From Limnohabitans radicicola (GTDB lineage: Bacteria > Pseudomonadota > Gammaproteobacteria > Burkholderiales > Burkholderiaceae_C): 64,000 nucleotides of DNA. Numbering within the stretch: the first letter of the stretch is position 1; each line of letters opens with the position of its first letter. The notes beneath the pieces were generated by a model that was given only the letters and a program-made list of their open reading frames with translations, did no database searches and was not told the DNA's origin. The translations under genes and the position numbers were made by a program. This document shows positions 1-7,909 of this stretch, one piece after another. The stretch is from contig NZ_JACYFT010000001.1 in NCBI RefSeq assembly GCF_014837235.1, positions 819,688 to 883,687 of the forward strand, in the 5' to 3' direction.

Positions 1-3000
1 CCGTGCCGATTTTGGCGATCAAGGCTTGTGCGGCAGACAGGGTATAGCTTTTGGCATCGGTCAGCGTGATGACGTCGATGCCGTTGATGCCTATCAATTT
101 GGACTTGAGTGAGGCGTCCCCATCTGCGCTGGCCATGATGTTCACAATCCCAGCCTTGCTCAAGTCCGCATTGTTGTATCGCACACCTGAAATGGTGATC
201 TGGTAATCAAAGGTGTTGGTCGCATTGGCCGCACTGAACCAGTTGCCTTCAATGCCAAAAATGTATTTATCAGAGGCAGACCCTGGAAATTGGTAGGACA
301 GGTTGGTCGTGGTGCCGGGAGCTTTGTCATAGGCTCCAGCCAGAGAATTCAATGGGCGGTTGTTGCTGCCAATCGTGATGCTATTTTTGAACAGATCGTA
401 AGAGCCTGCACTTGTGCCATTGCCCAGGGTCACCCGCATGCTGATCGTGCCACCGGCCAGGTAGCCCGTGGTATCGATCTGTACTTGGGTCGTGTAGTTT
501 TGAGTACCCACCGGGGTCGCGTAAAGGGTGCCTGTGCCAGTCAGGGTTTGGGTGCTGTTTTGCGTGACCAAGGCATCACCCAGGGTCGCGATACGGGCCT
601 GCTCCGGGGTCAGTATGTAGTTGCGGCCCACCGTCAACTGGATCAGATCAATCGCACCCGTGTTGACGCCAGACAAGTCTTCGCCCAGGTTGTTCGCCTT
701 GAGCGTGAACTGGCCCGGCACGTTGCCGACAGATGCAACGGCTTGACCGTCATAGGAAATGCGAGGCACTTGCGCCGAATTCAGCACATAGTTATTGCCT
801 GTTGCCAGCCAGATCAAATCATTGCCATCAGTCAGGATGCCGGAAAGATTGGCATCCTGGTCATTGGATTTCAGGGTGATGATCTCGACGCCTCGAAGGT
901 CCTGGACTTTGCCTGACCCCAGTTGAGCAATGGCGGCTTGCTCATCGGTCAGCGTGGTATTGACACCGTTTTTGAGCTGGATTTTGTCCACACCAGCTAC
1001 CGAGGCCACCGCAGAGAGGTCTTCGGTGCTGCCGCTGGGTTGGCTCTTGAGCGTGATGACACCGGCAGAGGTCAGGTCGCCCAGAGCGCCGTTGCCCACT
1101 TGAGCGATGGCCAGTTGGTCTTTGGTCAGCGTGTAGTTTTTGGCACGCGCCAGAGCGATGCGGTCTTGCCCATCCAAACCCGTGACGTTGGCCAGGGTCA
1201 CGCTCAGATCTTCACCCACGGGGTTGGCCACCAGCGTCAGGTTGCCTGCGGTGCCCAATTGCCCCAGCAAACCCGCCCCCCCGACCTTGGCAATGGCCGC
1301 TTGGCTGGATGTGAGGCTGTAGTTTTGTCCTGCATCGAGCTGCAGGACATCGGCAGCTGTGGGCAAACCACCCGCGTCCAGGCTCAAGGCCGTCAGGTCG
1401 GCCTGTGCCCCGGCTTTGACGGTGATCACGCCTGCCCCAGCCAGCTTGCCTTTGACGCCAGCGGCCCCGATCATGGCATTGACCGCTTGTGCTGCCGTGA
1501 TGGTGTAGTTGACGCCAGCGGTCAGCTGCAGAGTGTCATTGGCACCCAGCGCAAGAGATGACAAGTCCTCGCCCATGGCCGAGGCCACAATGCGCACAGA
1601 CCCGGCATAAGCAAAATTACCAGCCAAAGTGTAGATGTCATTGTCGTCCACCCAGGCCACCGAGGCCTGGGCGGATGTCAAGGTGTAGCGTTGGTTGACA
1701 CCCAGAATCAGGATGTCGTTGGCGTCCAGCTGAAGTTTGGTCAGGTCTGCACCACGCGGTGCCAGCACCGTGATGCGCGAATTGGCATCTGTGCTGTTGG
1801 ACAGCACGCCAGGCGCTCCGCTCAAGCCGATCTGACTGATCAGCGCCAGGTCCTGGTTCAACAGGTAGGACTTGCCCGGTTGCAGGATGACTTTATCGTT
1901 GGCGTCGAGCTGCAGGTCAGTCAAAGAAGAAGTGTCTCCGGTGACCACCGTCAAAATGCCTTTGGGCGATTTGCTCACCAGGTCTTTGGCCTGTCCGTAT
2001 TTGCCATAGGCTGCGATGCGAGCCTGCGCATCGGTGAGTGTGTAAGCACCTTCTGGGTCGAGTTCAATGCGGTCAATGCCCTGAATGTTGGCCAATTGCG
2101 TGGTCAAGTCTGCAACAGCGGCCGCAGGGCGGATGGTGATCGTGCCTGCCGTGCCAAGGTCGCCGCGGGCACTGGTGTTGGCACCGGAGACCACTGTGGC
2201 CATCGCCGCCTGCTTGGGGGTCAGGACATAGCTGGAACCAGCCACAAGCTGCAAGGTGTCACTGTCTTTCAGGACCAGCGATGTCAGGTCTAGGGGCGTT
2301 ACCGTGGCCGCATCGACACGCAGCGTGACGCTGCCTGTCACCAGCGACAGATCGCCCAACGCCCCGGCAGTGCCAACGCGTGCCACGGCTGCTTGGTCTG
2401 CACGCAGCAGATAGTCAGAAGTGGTCGTGAGCTGGAGCACATCGATGCCTGGCCAATTGATACCGGTCAAGTCACCGTCTTGTGAATTGACGACGACAGT
2501 CACCTGGCCAGCCTTGGTCAGTGAATTGACACCCGCCATACGAACCATGGGCAACTGAGACGAGCTCAAGGTGTAGTTTTGCCCCGCTGTCAGCTCGATG
2601 CGGTCCGCGCTGTCCAGCACCAGCTTGGACAGGTCGGTGTTGTTGGTGTCGGCCACCACGGTGATGGTGCCAGCGCCGACCAGTTGTCCCAGGGTGCCGT
2701 CTGCCCCGATCTTGGCCGTTGCGGCTTGCGCAGCAGAGAGGCGATAACTGTTGGCGCCAGCCAGCACCAACACATCGTTGGAGTCGGTTTTAAGCCGGGT
2801 GAAGTCGAAGTTATCGGCTGCACCAACGAGGGTGATGACACCGGTTTTGCCTGCTGTCGTCGGTGTGCCTGTCGTGCCACCCGTGCCTGCAGTTGTGCCC
2901 GTACCCGTGGTTGTGCCTGTGGTTGTGCCTGTGGTTGTGCCTGTGGTTGTGCCTGTGGTTGTACCCGTGGTTGTGCCCGTGGTGCTTACCGCCCCCACCA

Positions 3001-5020
3001 AGTCGCCCGCGACACCAGTCGAGCCAAGCCTGGCAATCAATGCTTGATCCGCAGTCAGTGTGTAGTCCTTGCCACCGGTCAACTGCACCGCCTTGACGCC
3101 TGGGATCACCAGGCCAGAGAGGTCTTCACCCAAAGCGTTGGCCATGATCGTGGATTGACCCGTTGCGCTCAGATCACGCAAGGCAGACAGGGTATTGCTG
3201 CCAACACCAGGGATCAACACCTTGCTCAACTTCGCCTGGTCGGATGTCAGACTGTATTTGCCCCCTGCAGTGAGCACGATCGCGTCATAACCGGTTGCAG
3301 TAGCGAGTGAGACCGACAGGTCTTCCCCCTTGGGGCTGGCGGCGATGGTGACTGTGCCCGCTTTGGCCAACGCCCCTGCTGCGCCGTCATCGATTTTGGC
3401 AATCGAAGCCTGCAGTGGCGTGAGGGTGTAATCCACCCCCGCCGTCAAGGCGATGGCATCGTTGCTGTCCACCACGATGGGGGTGAGGTTGCTTTGCGTT
3501 CCGGCCACAACCGTGGTTTTGGTGAGCGAGACATCGCCATACGCACCCAACACGCCATTGTTACTCACCCGGGACTTGAGCGCCTGGTCCGCAGAAAGTA
3601 TGTAGTTCAGGCCAGTCGTCAGACGGTACTCATCGACACCTGTGATGGTGCTTTGCATCAGATTCTCGCCCGTCAAGGCCAGGAGCGTGATGTTGCCTGC
3701 AGCCGTCAGGTTGCCAAATGCGCCTGTGCCAATTTTGGCGACTTTAGCTTGTTGCGAGGTGAGCACAAAGTCAGCGCCTGGTGCCAGCTCGTAGAAGTCC
3801 ACCCCCTTGAGGGCAAAACCAGACAGGTCTTCAGCCCGGGCAGATGCGGTGTTGGTGGCGGTCAGACCGGCCACCAGTGTGACTTGGCCCGCAGCAGACA
3901 GATCACCCGCTTTGGCTGTGGCGGCAGTACCCACTTTGGCCACCCGGGCCTGTTCGGAGGTCAGCCGGTAGTCGACGTTGGGGTCCAGAATGATCACGTC
4001 CGATTTGGTGACATCCGCAACGCCCTTGGCGTCAGTCACGATCTTGGTTGGCAGCCGCGTCAGGTCACTGACAGCACCGGCCTTGATGGTCAGCTGACCT
4101 GAGCCTGTGATGTTGCCCAAAGTGCCTGTAGCACCCACCCGCGCAAGGGACAGCTGGTCTGCCGTCAGGGTGTAAGCCTTGGCGGCGGTCAGCTCGTACA
4201 CATCAATGCCACTGGCTTTGATGGCAGAAAGGTCTTCGCCGTTGGCAGAGGCCCGAACTGTGACCGCTCCGGCTGTGCCCAACACGCCCAGCGTTCCATT
4301 GACACCCACCCGCGCGCTGGCCACTTGGCCGCTGGTGAGCACATAGTCCTTGGCTGTGCCCAACTCGATCACATCGGTCGCATCGAGCTTGAGCGATGAC
4401 AAGTCCAGGCTGAGTGGTGCCTTGATCAACACATTGCTGCAACCTGTCAGGTCAGCCGTGCTGCCTGCACCCACTTTGGCCACCAGAGCTTGGTCTCCAG
4501 TGAGGGTGTAGGCTTGGCTGCTGGTCAGGGTGACCGTGTCGTTCTTATCGATCTGGATGGCGGTGAGGTCAGTGCCCGCAGCGGCCACCAGATTGATTTT
4601 GCTGTTGCTGTTGGTGCTGCGCAAATCCCCCAACGCGCCCGACGATCCAATTTGCGCTGTTTGGGCCTGGGCTGCTGTCAGGGTGTAGGTGGCGCCGTCC
4701 GCCAACTGAATGCGGTCGGTGAACAGGCTGTAGCCCGACAGGTCTTCGCCAATGGACTTGGCTCGTGCCACCGCATCACCCGTGCCAAACATCGCCTTAC
4801 CGTTGGCCAGCGAAGCATCGAGGTTGAGCACCACCCCGGTGGGCACCGAGAAACCCGCATAGGAGCTGATCACCAATTCGCTGGTGACCGCAGCGCCTGA
4901 GGAAGGCGTCAAGGTAAAAACCAGTTTCCCTGCAGGATTGCTGACCGAAATGGTGGCGCCACTTGGGGCATCGATGAAGCTGATGACCTTACGGCTGTCG
5001 ATGGATGCGGAAAACGGCAT
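1..5020 (-). CDS. Giant tandem-repeat protein, probable secreted adhesin (partial, N-terminal 1673 codons)
   Basis: The reading frame is open from an ATG at 5020 to the left edge, so the C-terminus is missing. The start is forced: an in-frame TGA lies at 5099-5101 and no other start codon comes between. After about 100 residues the protein is a chain of roughly 24 degenerate repeats of about 60-70 residues. Each has a core like Y-x-L-T-x-x-Q-A-x-x-A-x-x-G, then G-x-L-x-x-A-G and often G-E-D-L-S. No signal peptide is visible, which fits type I secretion with a C-terminal signal outside the window; that is inference. The Thr/Gly-rich stretch near residues 680-705 is coded by a 12-bp minisatellite. 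A 240-residue non-repeat insert near residues 1500-1640 interrupts the pattern. I do not recognise the repeat family. Confidence 0.85.
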   Translation of the reverse strand, partial: MPFSASIDSRKVISFIDAPSGATISVSNPAGKLVFTLTPSSGAAVTSELVISSYAGFSVPTGVVLNLDASLANGKAMFGTGDAVARAKSIGEDLSGYSLFTDRIQLADGATYTLTAAQAQTAQIGSSGALGDLRSTNSNSKINLVAAAGTDLTAIQIDKNDTVTLTSSQAYTLTGDQALVAKVGAGSTADLTGCSNVLIKAPLSLDLSSLKLDATDVIELGTAKDYVLTSGQVASARVGVNGTLGVLGTAGAVTVRASANGEDLSAIKASGIDVYELTAAKAYTLTADQLSLARVGATGTLGNITGSGQLTIKAGAVSDLTRLPTKIVTDAKGVADVTKSDVIILDPNVDYRLTSEQARVAKVGTAATAKAGDLSAAGQVTLVAGLTATNTASARAEDLSGFALKGVDFYELAPGADFVLTSQQAKVAKIGTGAFGNLTAAGNITLLALTGENLMQSTITGVDEYRLTTGLNYILSADQALKSRVSNNGVLGAYGDVSLTKTTVVAGTQSNLTPIVVDSNDAIALTAGVDYTLTPLQASIAKIDDGAAGALAKAGTVTIAASPKGEDLSVSLATATGYDAIVLTAGGKYSLTSDQAKLSKVLIPGVGSNTLSALRDLSATGQSTIMANALGEDLSGLVIPGVKAVQLTGGKDYTLTADQALIARLGSTGVAGDLVGAVSTTGTTTGTTTGTTTGTTTGTTTGTTTGTGTTAGTGGTTGTPTTAGKTGVITLVGAADNFDFTRLKTDSNDVLVLAGANSYRLSAAQAATAKIGADGTLGQLVGAGTITVVADTNNTDLSKLVLDSADRIELTAGQNYTLSSSQLPMVRMAGVNSLTKAGQVTVVVNSQDGDLTGINWPGIDVLQLTTTSDYLLRADQAAVARVGTAGALGDLSLVTGSVTLRVDAATVTPLDLTSLVLKDSDTLQLVAGSSYVLTPKQAAMATVVSGANTSARGDLGTAGTITIRPAAAVADLTTQLANIQGIDRIELDPEGAYTLTDAQARIAAYGKYGQAKDLVSKSPKGILTVVTGDTSSLTDLQLDANDKVILQPGKSYLLNQDLALISQIGLSGAPGVLSNSTDANSRITVLAPRGADLTKLQLDANDILILGVNQRYTLTSAQASVAWVDDNDIYTLAGNFAYAGSVRIVASAMGEDLSSLALGANDTLQLTAGVNYTITAAQAVNAMIGAAGVKGKLAGAGVITVKAGAQADLTALSLDAGGLPTAADVLQLDAGQNYSLTSSQAAIAKVGGAGLLGQLGTAGNLTLVANPVGEDLSVTLANVTGLDGQDRIALARAKNYTLTKDQLAIAQVGNGALGDLTSAGVITLKSQPSGSTEDLSAVASVAGVDKIQLKNGVNTTLTDEQAAIAQLGSGKVQDLRGVEIITLKSNDQDANLSGILTDGNDLIWLATGNNYVLNSAQVPRISYDGQAVASVGNVPGQFTLKANNLGEDLSGVNTGAIDLIQLTVGRNYILTPEQARIATLGDALVTQNSTQTLTGTGTLYATPVGTQNYTTQVQIDTTGYLAGGTISMRVTLGNGTSAGSYDLFKNSITIGSNNRPLNSLAGAYDKAPGTTTNLSYQFPGSASDKYIFGIEGNWFSAANATNTFDYQITISGVRYNNADLSKAGIVNIMASADGDASLKSKLIGINGIDVITLTDAKSYTLSAAQALIAKIGT
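2892..2981. repeat. 12-bp minisatellite inside the giant gene
   Basis: Six consecutive 12-bp units of the form gttgtgcc(t/c)gtg lie at 2910-2981, with one more unit at 2892-2903 separated by 6 bp. Four of the six are identical. On the minus strand they encode a four-residue Thr-Thr-Gly-Thr repeat, a linker between two structural repeats. The period is a multiple of three, so gain or loss of units would change linker length without frameshift. Confidence 0.9.
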
Positions 5021-5124
5021 GGCAGTCTCACAGAAAAAAGATGGGGACTGTATGCGTATCGGCTGGGCAAATCTTTTCTTTAATGACGTGTAAAAAAGTC
5101 AACACCTCAGGTGGTGTGTCGCCC

Positions 5125-5328
5125 TTAGACCACCCACAGCACGTTGGCCCCCGCCATGCCGGGGGTGGCCTGCCCTACCACGTCGATGACCAGTTGGACA
5201 GAGCCAATGTGCAGGTAGCAGCGGTCGTCAAGCGCGATCCAGCCCATCGATTCCGCCTCGATTTCGGCCAATTCACGCCAGAAGTCCGCTTCGATTTGGG
5301 CGGTTGATGGCCCAGTGATCGGCTTCAT
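5125..5328 (-). CDS. Small hypothetical protein, translationally coupled to the cyclophilin gene
   Basis: A 67-residue frame whose ATG overlaps the stop of the upstream cyclophilin gene in an ATGA junction, the usual sign of a coupled downstream gene. The protein is acidic in its first half (E and D rich, residues 10-35), with a hydrophobic C-terminal half. It has no signal peptide and no motif I recognise. It lies between the cyclophilin lipoprotein and the giant repeat protein, all on the minus strand, so the three may share a transcript. The case for a real gene rests only on the overlap and the clean frame, so I hold it with moderate confidence. Confidence 0.5.
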   Translation of the reverse strand: MKPITGPSTAQIEADFWRELAEIEAESMGWIALDDRCYLHIGSVQLVIDVVGQATPGMAGANVLWVV

Positions 5329-6182
5329 TTGATCTGCTGCGCCGCAGTGATGGTCACATCGGTCAAGGGCACGTTGGCGTGCAGGCCAACATTGCCTGTG
5401 GGCTGCGCGGCCATGCTGTCGGCCACATCCATGCCCTGGACGACGGTGGCAAAAACGGCATAACCCGGTGCCCCAGCACTTTTGTAGTCCAAAAATGTGT
5501 TGTCCACCAGGTTGATGAAGAACTCGGAGGTGGCGGAATCGTAATCAGGATCCCCCCTGCGGGCCATGGCCACGGTGCCGCGCAGATTGGATAAGCCGTT
5601 GTTGCTTTGCAGCACGATGGGGGTGGTTTGCCCGGGCTTGGCCACCATGCCGCTGGTGTAGCCCCCCGCTTGCACCACAAAACCGGGCATCACCCGGTGG
5701 AACAGGGTGTTGGTGTAGTAACCGCTGTAGACGTACTTGAGGAAGTTGTTGACCGTGCTTTCGGCTGCTGCGGGGTTGAGCTCCAGCGTGATGTTGCCGA
5801 TGCTGGTGCTCAGCTGAACCTGAGGCTTGGGCACGGTGACGGTGGTTTGATAGACCAGATCACCATTGGCGTTTTTGAGGATGAGAGGGAAGTCGCCCAC
5901 GGCCACAACGCTGCAGTTGATCACCAACAAGGTGGTGGAGCTGTTGGTGGCCAGCGCCGGGTTGGTGCAGGCGCTGCTGGTTTCCACCGTCATGCTGCTG
6001 CGCAGGTCATTGCCGCCCACATACAGAGTGGCCTGGCGACCATATTGCACGGTCTGGGCCTTGAAGCCCGTCACCACGGGCGGAAAACCGCTGGCACCGC
6101 CACCGCCGCAGGCAGTGACCAAACTAGCAAACCCTGTCGTCAGCAGAATTCTGAGCCGAAAAGATGAAGACCAACGTTCCAT
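5325..6182 (-). CDS. Cyclophilin-type peptidyl-prolyl isomerase lipoprotein
   Basis: 285 residues. The N-terminus is a lipoprotein signal with lipobox L-V-T-A-C followed by a Gly-rich linker, so the protein should be anchored in the envelope. Residues about 35-120 form an Ig-like or beta-rich region with two cysteines that could pair. Residues about 125-280 are a cyclophilin domain with F-H-R-V-M-P-G-F-V-V-Q-A-G, R-G-T-V-A-M-A-R and S-E-F-F-I-N, the family's catalytic-core motifs. It would catalyse Xaa-Pro cis/trans isomerisation during folding of exported proteins. Its place just upstream of a giant secreted protein suggests a folding role for surface proteins; that link is inference. The domain call is firm. 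Confidence 0.9.
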   Translation of the reverse strand: MERWSSSFRLRILLTTGFASLVTACGGGGASGFPPVVTGFKAQTVQYGRQATLYVGGNDLRSSMTVETSSACTNPALATNSSTTLLVINCSVVAVGDFPLILKNANGDLVYQTTVTVPKPQVQLSTSIGNITLELNPAAAESTVNNFLKYVYSGYYTNTLFHRVMPGFVVQAGGYTSGMVAKPGQTTPIVLQSNNGLSNLRGTVAMARRGDPDYDSATSEFFINLVDNTFLDYKSAGAPGYAVFATVVQGMDVADSMAAQPTGNVGLHANVPLTDVTITAAQQIK

Positions 6183-6237
6183 GGCGATGTATCACCAAAA
6201 AGTACAAACCCATGGACTTTACTGCATGGCCCGAAAC

Positions 6238-7773
6238 TCAGATGATCTCCAGTGCTGTGAGTATGGGAATCTGTTTTTTTGCAAACGCACTGGCTTGGGA
6301 AGTCAACTCCCGCAGATTTCCATCGTCGCTCTCGATGGTTTTGCCTTCTTTGATGATGCGTTGCTTTTGGCTTCTGAGGATGTCCCATGTGAAGCGGGCC
6401 CAAGCTTCTGGGGTCTTTTGACCCTGCTGCCGAGCCAGCAAGAAAAGTTGCTGAATGCGATTGATGGAGTAGCCACCGCCAGTCACTGGGCTGGCAAGGT
6501 AGCTGACATCGTTGTTACCGCATGCTTTGTGCGTAAGGTGCGCATTGAGACGGTCAGTTTGCTTGCGCGCCTTGTTGATGACGGCTTCATCTTGAACGAG
6601 TGACAAATGCCCAGCACCTGCCAGCAGCAGTATGGCTTGTAACAGTTGCCCATAAGCAATCCCAGTACCTTCGAGTTCTTTTTCCAGCTGTTCGATCGTT
6701 CGCACCTTGTGATCTGCCAACAGATCAAGAATCGGGGCATAGATGGCCACATTCATGTCAGCCTCGCCAAGCGTACCTGCGATTTTGAGGCTGATGTCGG
6801 GTCTGTGTGCGGTCAACAACACACGTTGCGAGCGCAACGCTTGCGTTTGCTGCACAGCATCCATTTTTCGGGCACCTTTGACCCAATAGTCACGTCGGAA
6901 TTGTTGATTGACCATGAAGTCCCGTACCGTTTCACGAAACATCAGGTCAGGTACTTCAGCCAAAAAGGTCTGTTGCGCTGCTGTGAGGTTGACACTGTCA
7001 ATGTGATCAATGTAGTGGGCTGAACATGCGAACTGCAATTTGGCAGACTCCAACCAATCGGCCATGGTGGCGAAGTGCATGGGGTGCCAGTCCTTGTTGA
7101 AGTACTCGTGCGCCAGGTAGTGGCGGTTGTGCCCCTTCATTTTTTTCAATCTGTCACCAACGAGTGGATTGGCGCGGCTGAACAATGGATTGGTTGCGAT
7201 CAATTTTTCAGCAAAATCCAGGGCGCCATCAATGCGACTGACAATGCCTCGGCCTTCGGAGCCCAGCACTTCAGCGTGTTCGGTCATCAAATGGCGCATA
7301 GGCGCAAATGCGGCCCAACCCGGCTGTGTGTTGTAACTGATGTACAGGACGCCACCAACCTTGAGTTTCTTACGGATAAAGTCAACGATGACGTGGCGGT
7401 TTTCGTCAGAAATCCAGCTCCAGATGCCATGAAGTGCTATGAAGTCAAAGTCAGGCAAATCAAGCCGTTTGGCAAAGTCAGCAAACGCATCATCACGCAG
7501 ATGAGCAGACGCCCCGGAAGCAGCAGCCAACTCCTGCGCAAAGCCCGCCTGCGATGGGTTGAAGTCGGTACCGTGCCATTCTGTGATGGAGGCGGCCGCA
7601 TGGAAGTTGGTCGACAGTCCTTGACCGAAGCCCAATTCGCAAGCAGCGCCGACTTCCGGGAAGTGCAGTCCTTGGTGCAAAAATGCCAAACGAATGCGCT
7701 GCGGATTGAGTTCTGAGTAGTAGCCGTAGGTATAGCCGATGTCTGCCACGTATCCGGCGGTCCAGTCGCTCAT
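6238..7773 (-). CDS. SAM methyltransferase with MethyTransf_Reg domain, PKMT-like (possible surface-protein lysine methyltransferase)
   Basis: 511 residues from ATG 7773. That start is preferred over the ATG at 7788 because AGGA sits 6-7 bases ahead of it. Residues 40-170 are a Rossmann methyltransferase with an E-L-G-F-G-Q-G SAM-binding loop. The motif Y-I-S-Y-N-T-Q-P-G-W follows, then the predicted methyltransferase regulatory domain (PF10119) and a helical C-terminal region. Length and layout match the rickettsial protein-lysine methyltransferases PKMT1/PKMT2, which modify the outer-membrane protein OmpB (family knowledge). It lies immediately downstream of the S-layer-like gene on the same strand, beyond a terminator. 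A role in methylating that surface protein is a reasonable but unproven inference. Confidence 0.85.
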   Translation of the reverse strand: MSDWTAGYVADIGYTYGYYSELNPQRIRLAFLHQGLHFPEVGAACELGFGQGLSTNFHAAASITEWHGTDFNPSQAGFAQELAAASGASAHLRDDAFADFAKRLDLPDFDFIALHGIWSWISDENRHVIVDFIRKKLKVGGVLYISYNTQPGWAAFAPMRHLMTEHAEVLGSEGRGIVSRIDGALDFAEKLIATNPLFSRANPLVGDRLKKMKGHNRHYLAHEYFNKDWHPMHFATMADWLESAKLQFACSAHYIDHIDSVNLTAAQQTFLAEVPDLMFRETVRDFMVNQQFRRDYWVKGARKMDAVQQTQALRSQRVLLTAHRPDISLKIAGTLGEADMNVAIYAPILDLLADHKVRTIEQLEKELEGTGIAYGQLLQAILLLAGAGHLSLVQDEAVINKARKQTDRLNAHLTHKACGNNDVSYLASPVTGGGYSINRIQQLFLLARQQGQKTPEAWARFTWDILRSQKQRIIKEGKTIESDDGNLRELTSQASAFAKKQIPILTALEII

Positions 7774-7827
7774 AGCTTGTCCTTTCATGATGATTTTTTC
7801 TTAAATCACTGCTTTCAATGCCCTAAG

Positions 7828-7859
7828 AAAAAACCCCAACCCTCGCGAAAGGGATGGGG
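7828..7859 (-). terminator. Rho-independent terminator of the S-layer-like gene
   Basis: Read on the minus strand, a 10-bp GC-rich stem with one mismatch (arms at 7850-7859 and 7834-7843) is followed directly by six T residues (7833-7828). It ends the transcript of the RTX gene before the methyltransferase start at 7773. Confidence 0.85.
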
Positions 7860-7872
7860 CGGCAAGGCTTCG

Positions 7873-7896
7873 AAGCACCCACCGAAGTGGGTGCTT
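7873..7896 (-). terminator. UUCG-capped hairpin downstream of the S-layer-like gene
   Basis: A perfect 10-bp inverted repeat around a four-base loop that reads UUCG on the minus-strand RNA. It lies 13 bp past the stop codon of the RTX gene and just ahead of the terminator at 7828-7859. It has no T-tract of its own, so it is more likely a 3'-end stabiliser or first arm of a double terminator. Confidence 0.7.
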
Positions 7897-7909
7897 TGTC
7901 TGCGCAAGA

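Noticed and set aside
2579..3310. Plus-strand Cys/Gly-repeat ORF over the minisatellite
   Set aside because: It is the antisense frame of the 12-bp repeat in the giant gene and has no start context.
5081..5124. Short hairpin plus T-run on the minus strand between the small ORF and the giant gene
   Set aside because: Only four to five base pairs form, too weak to call a terminator.
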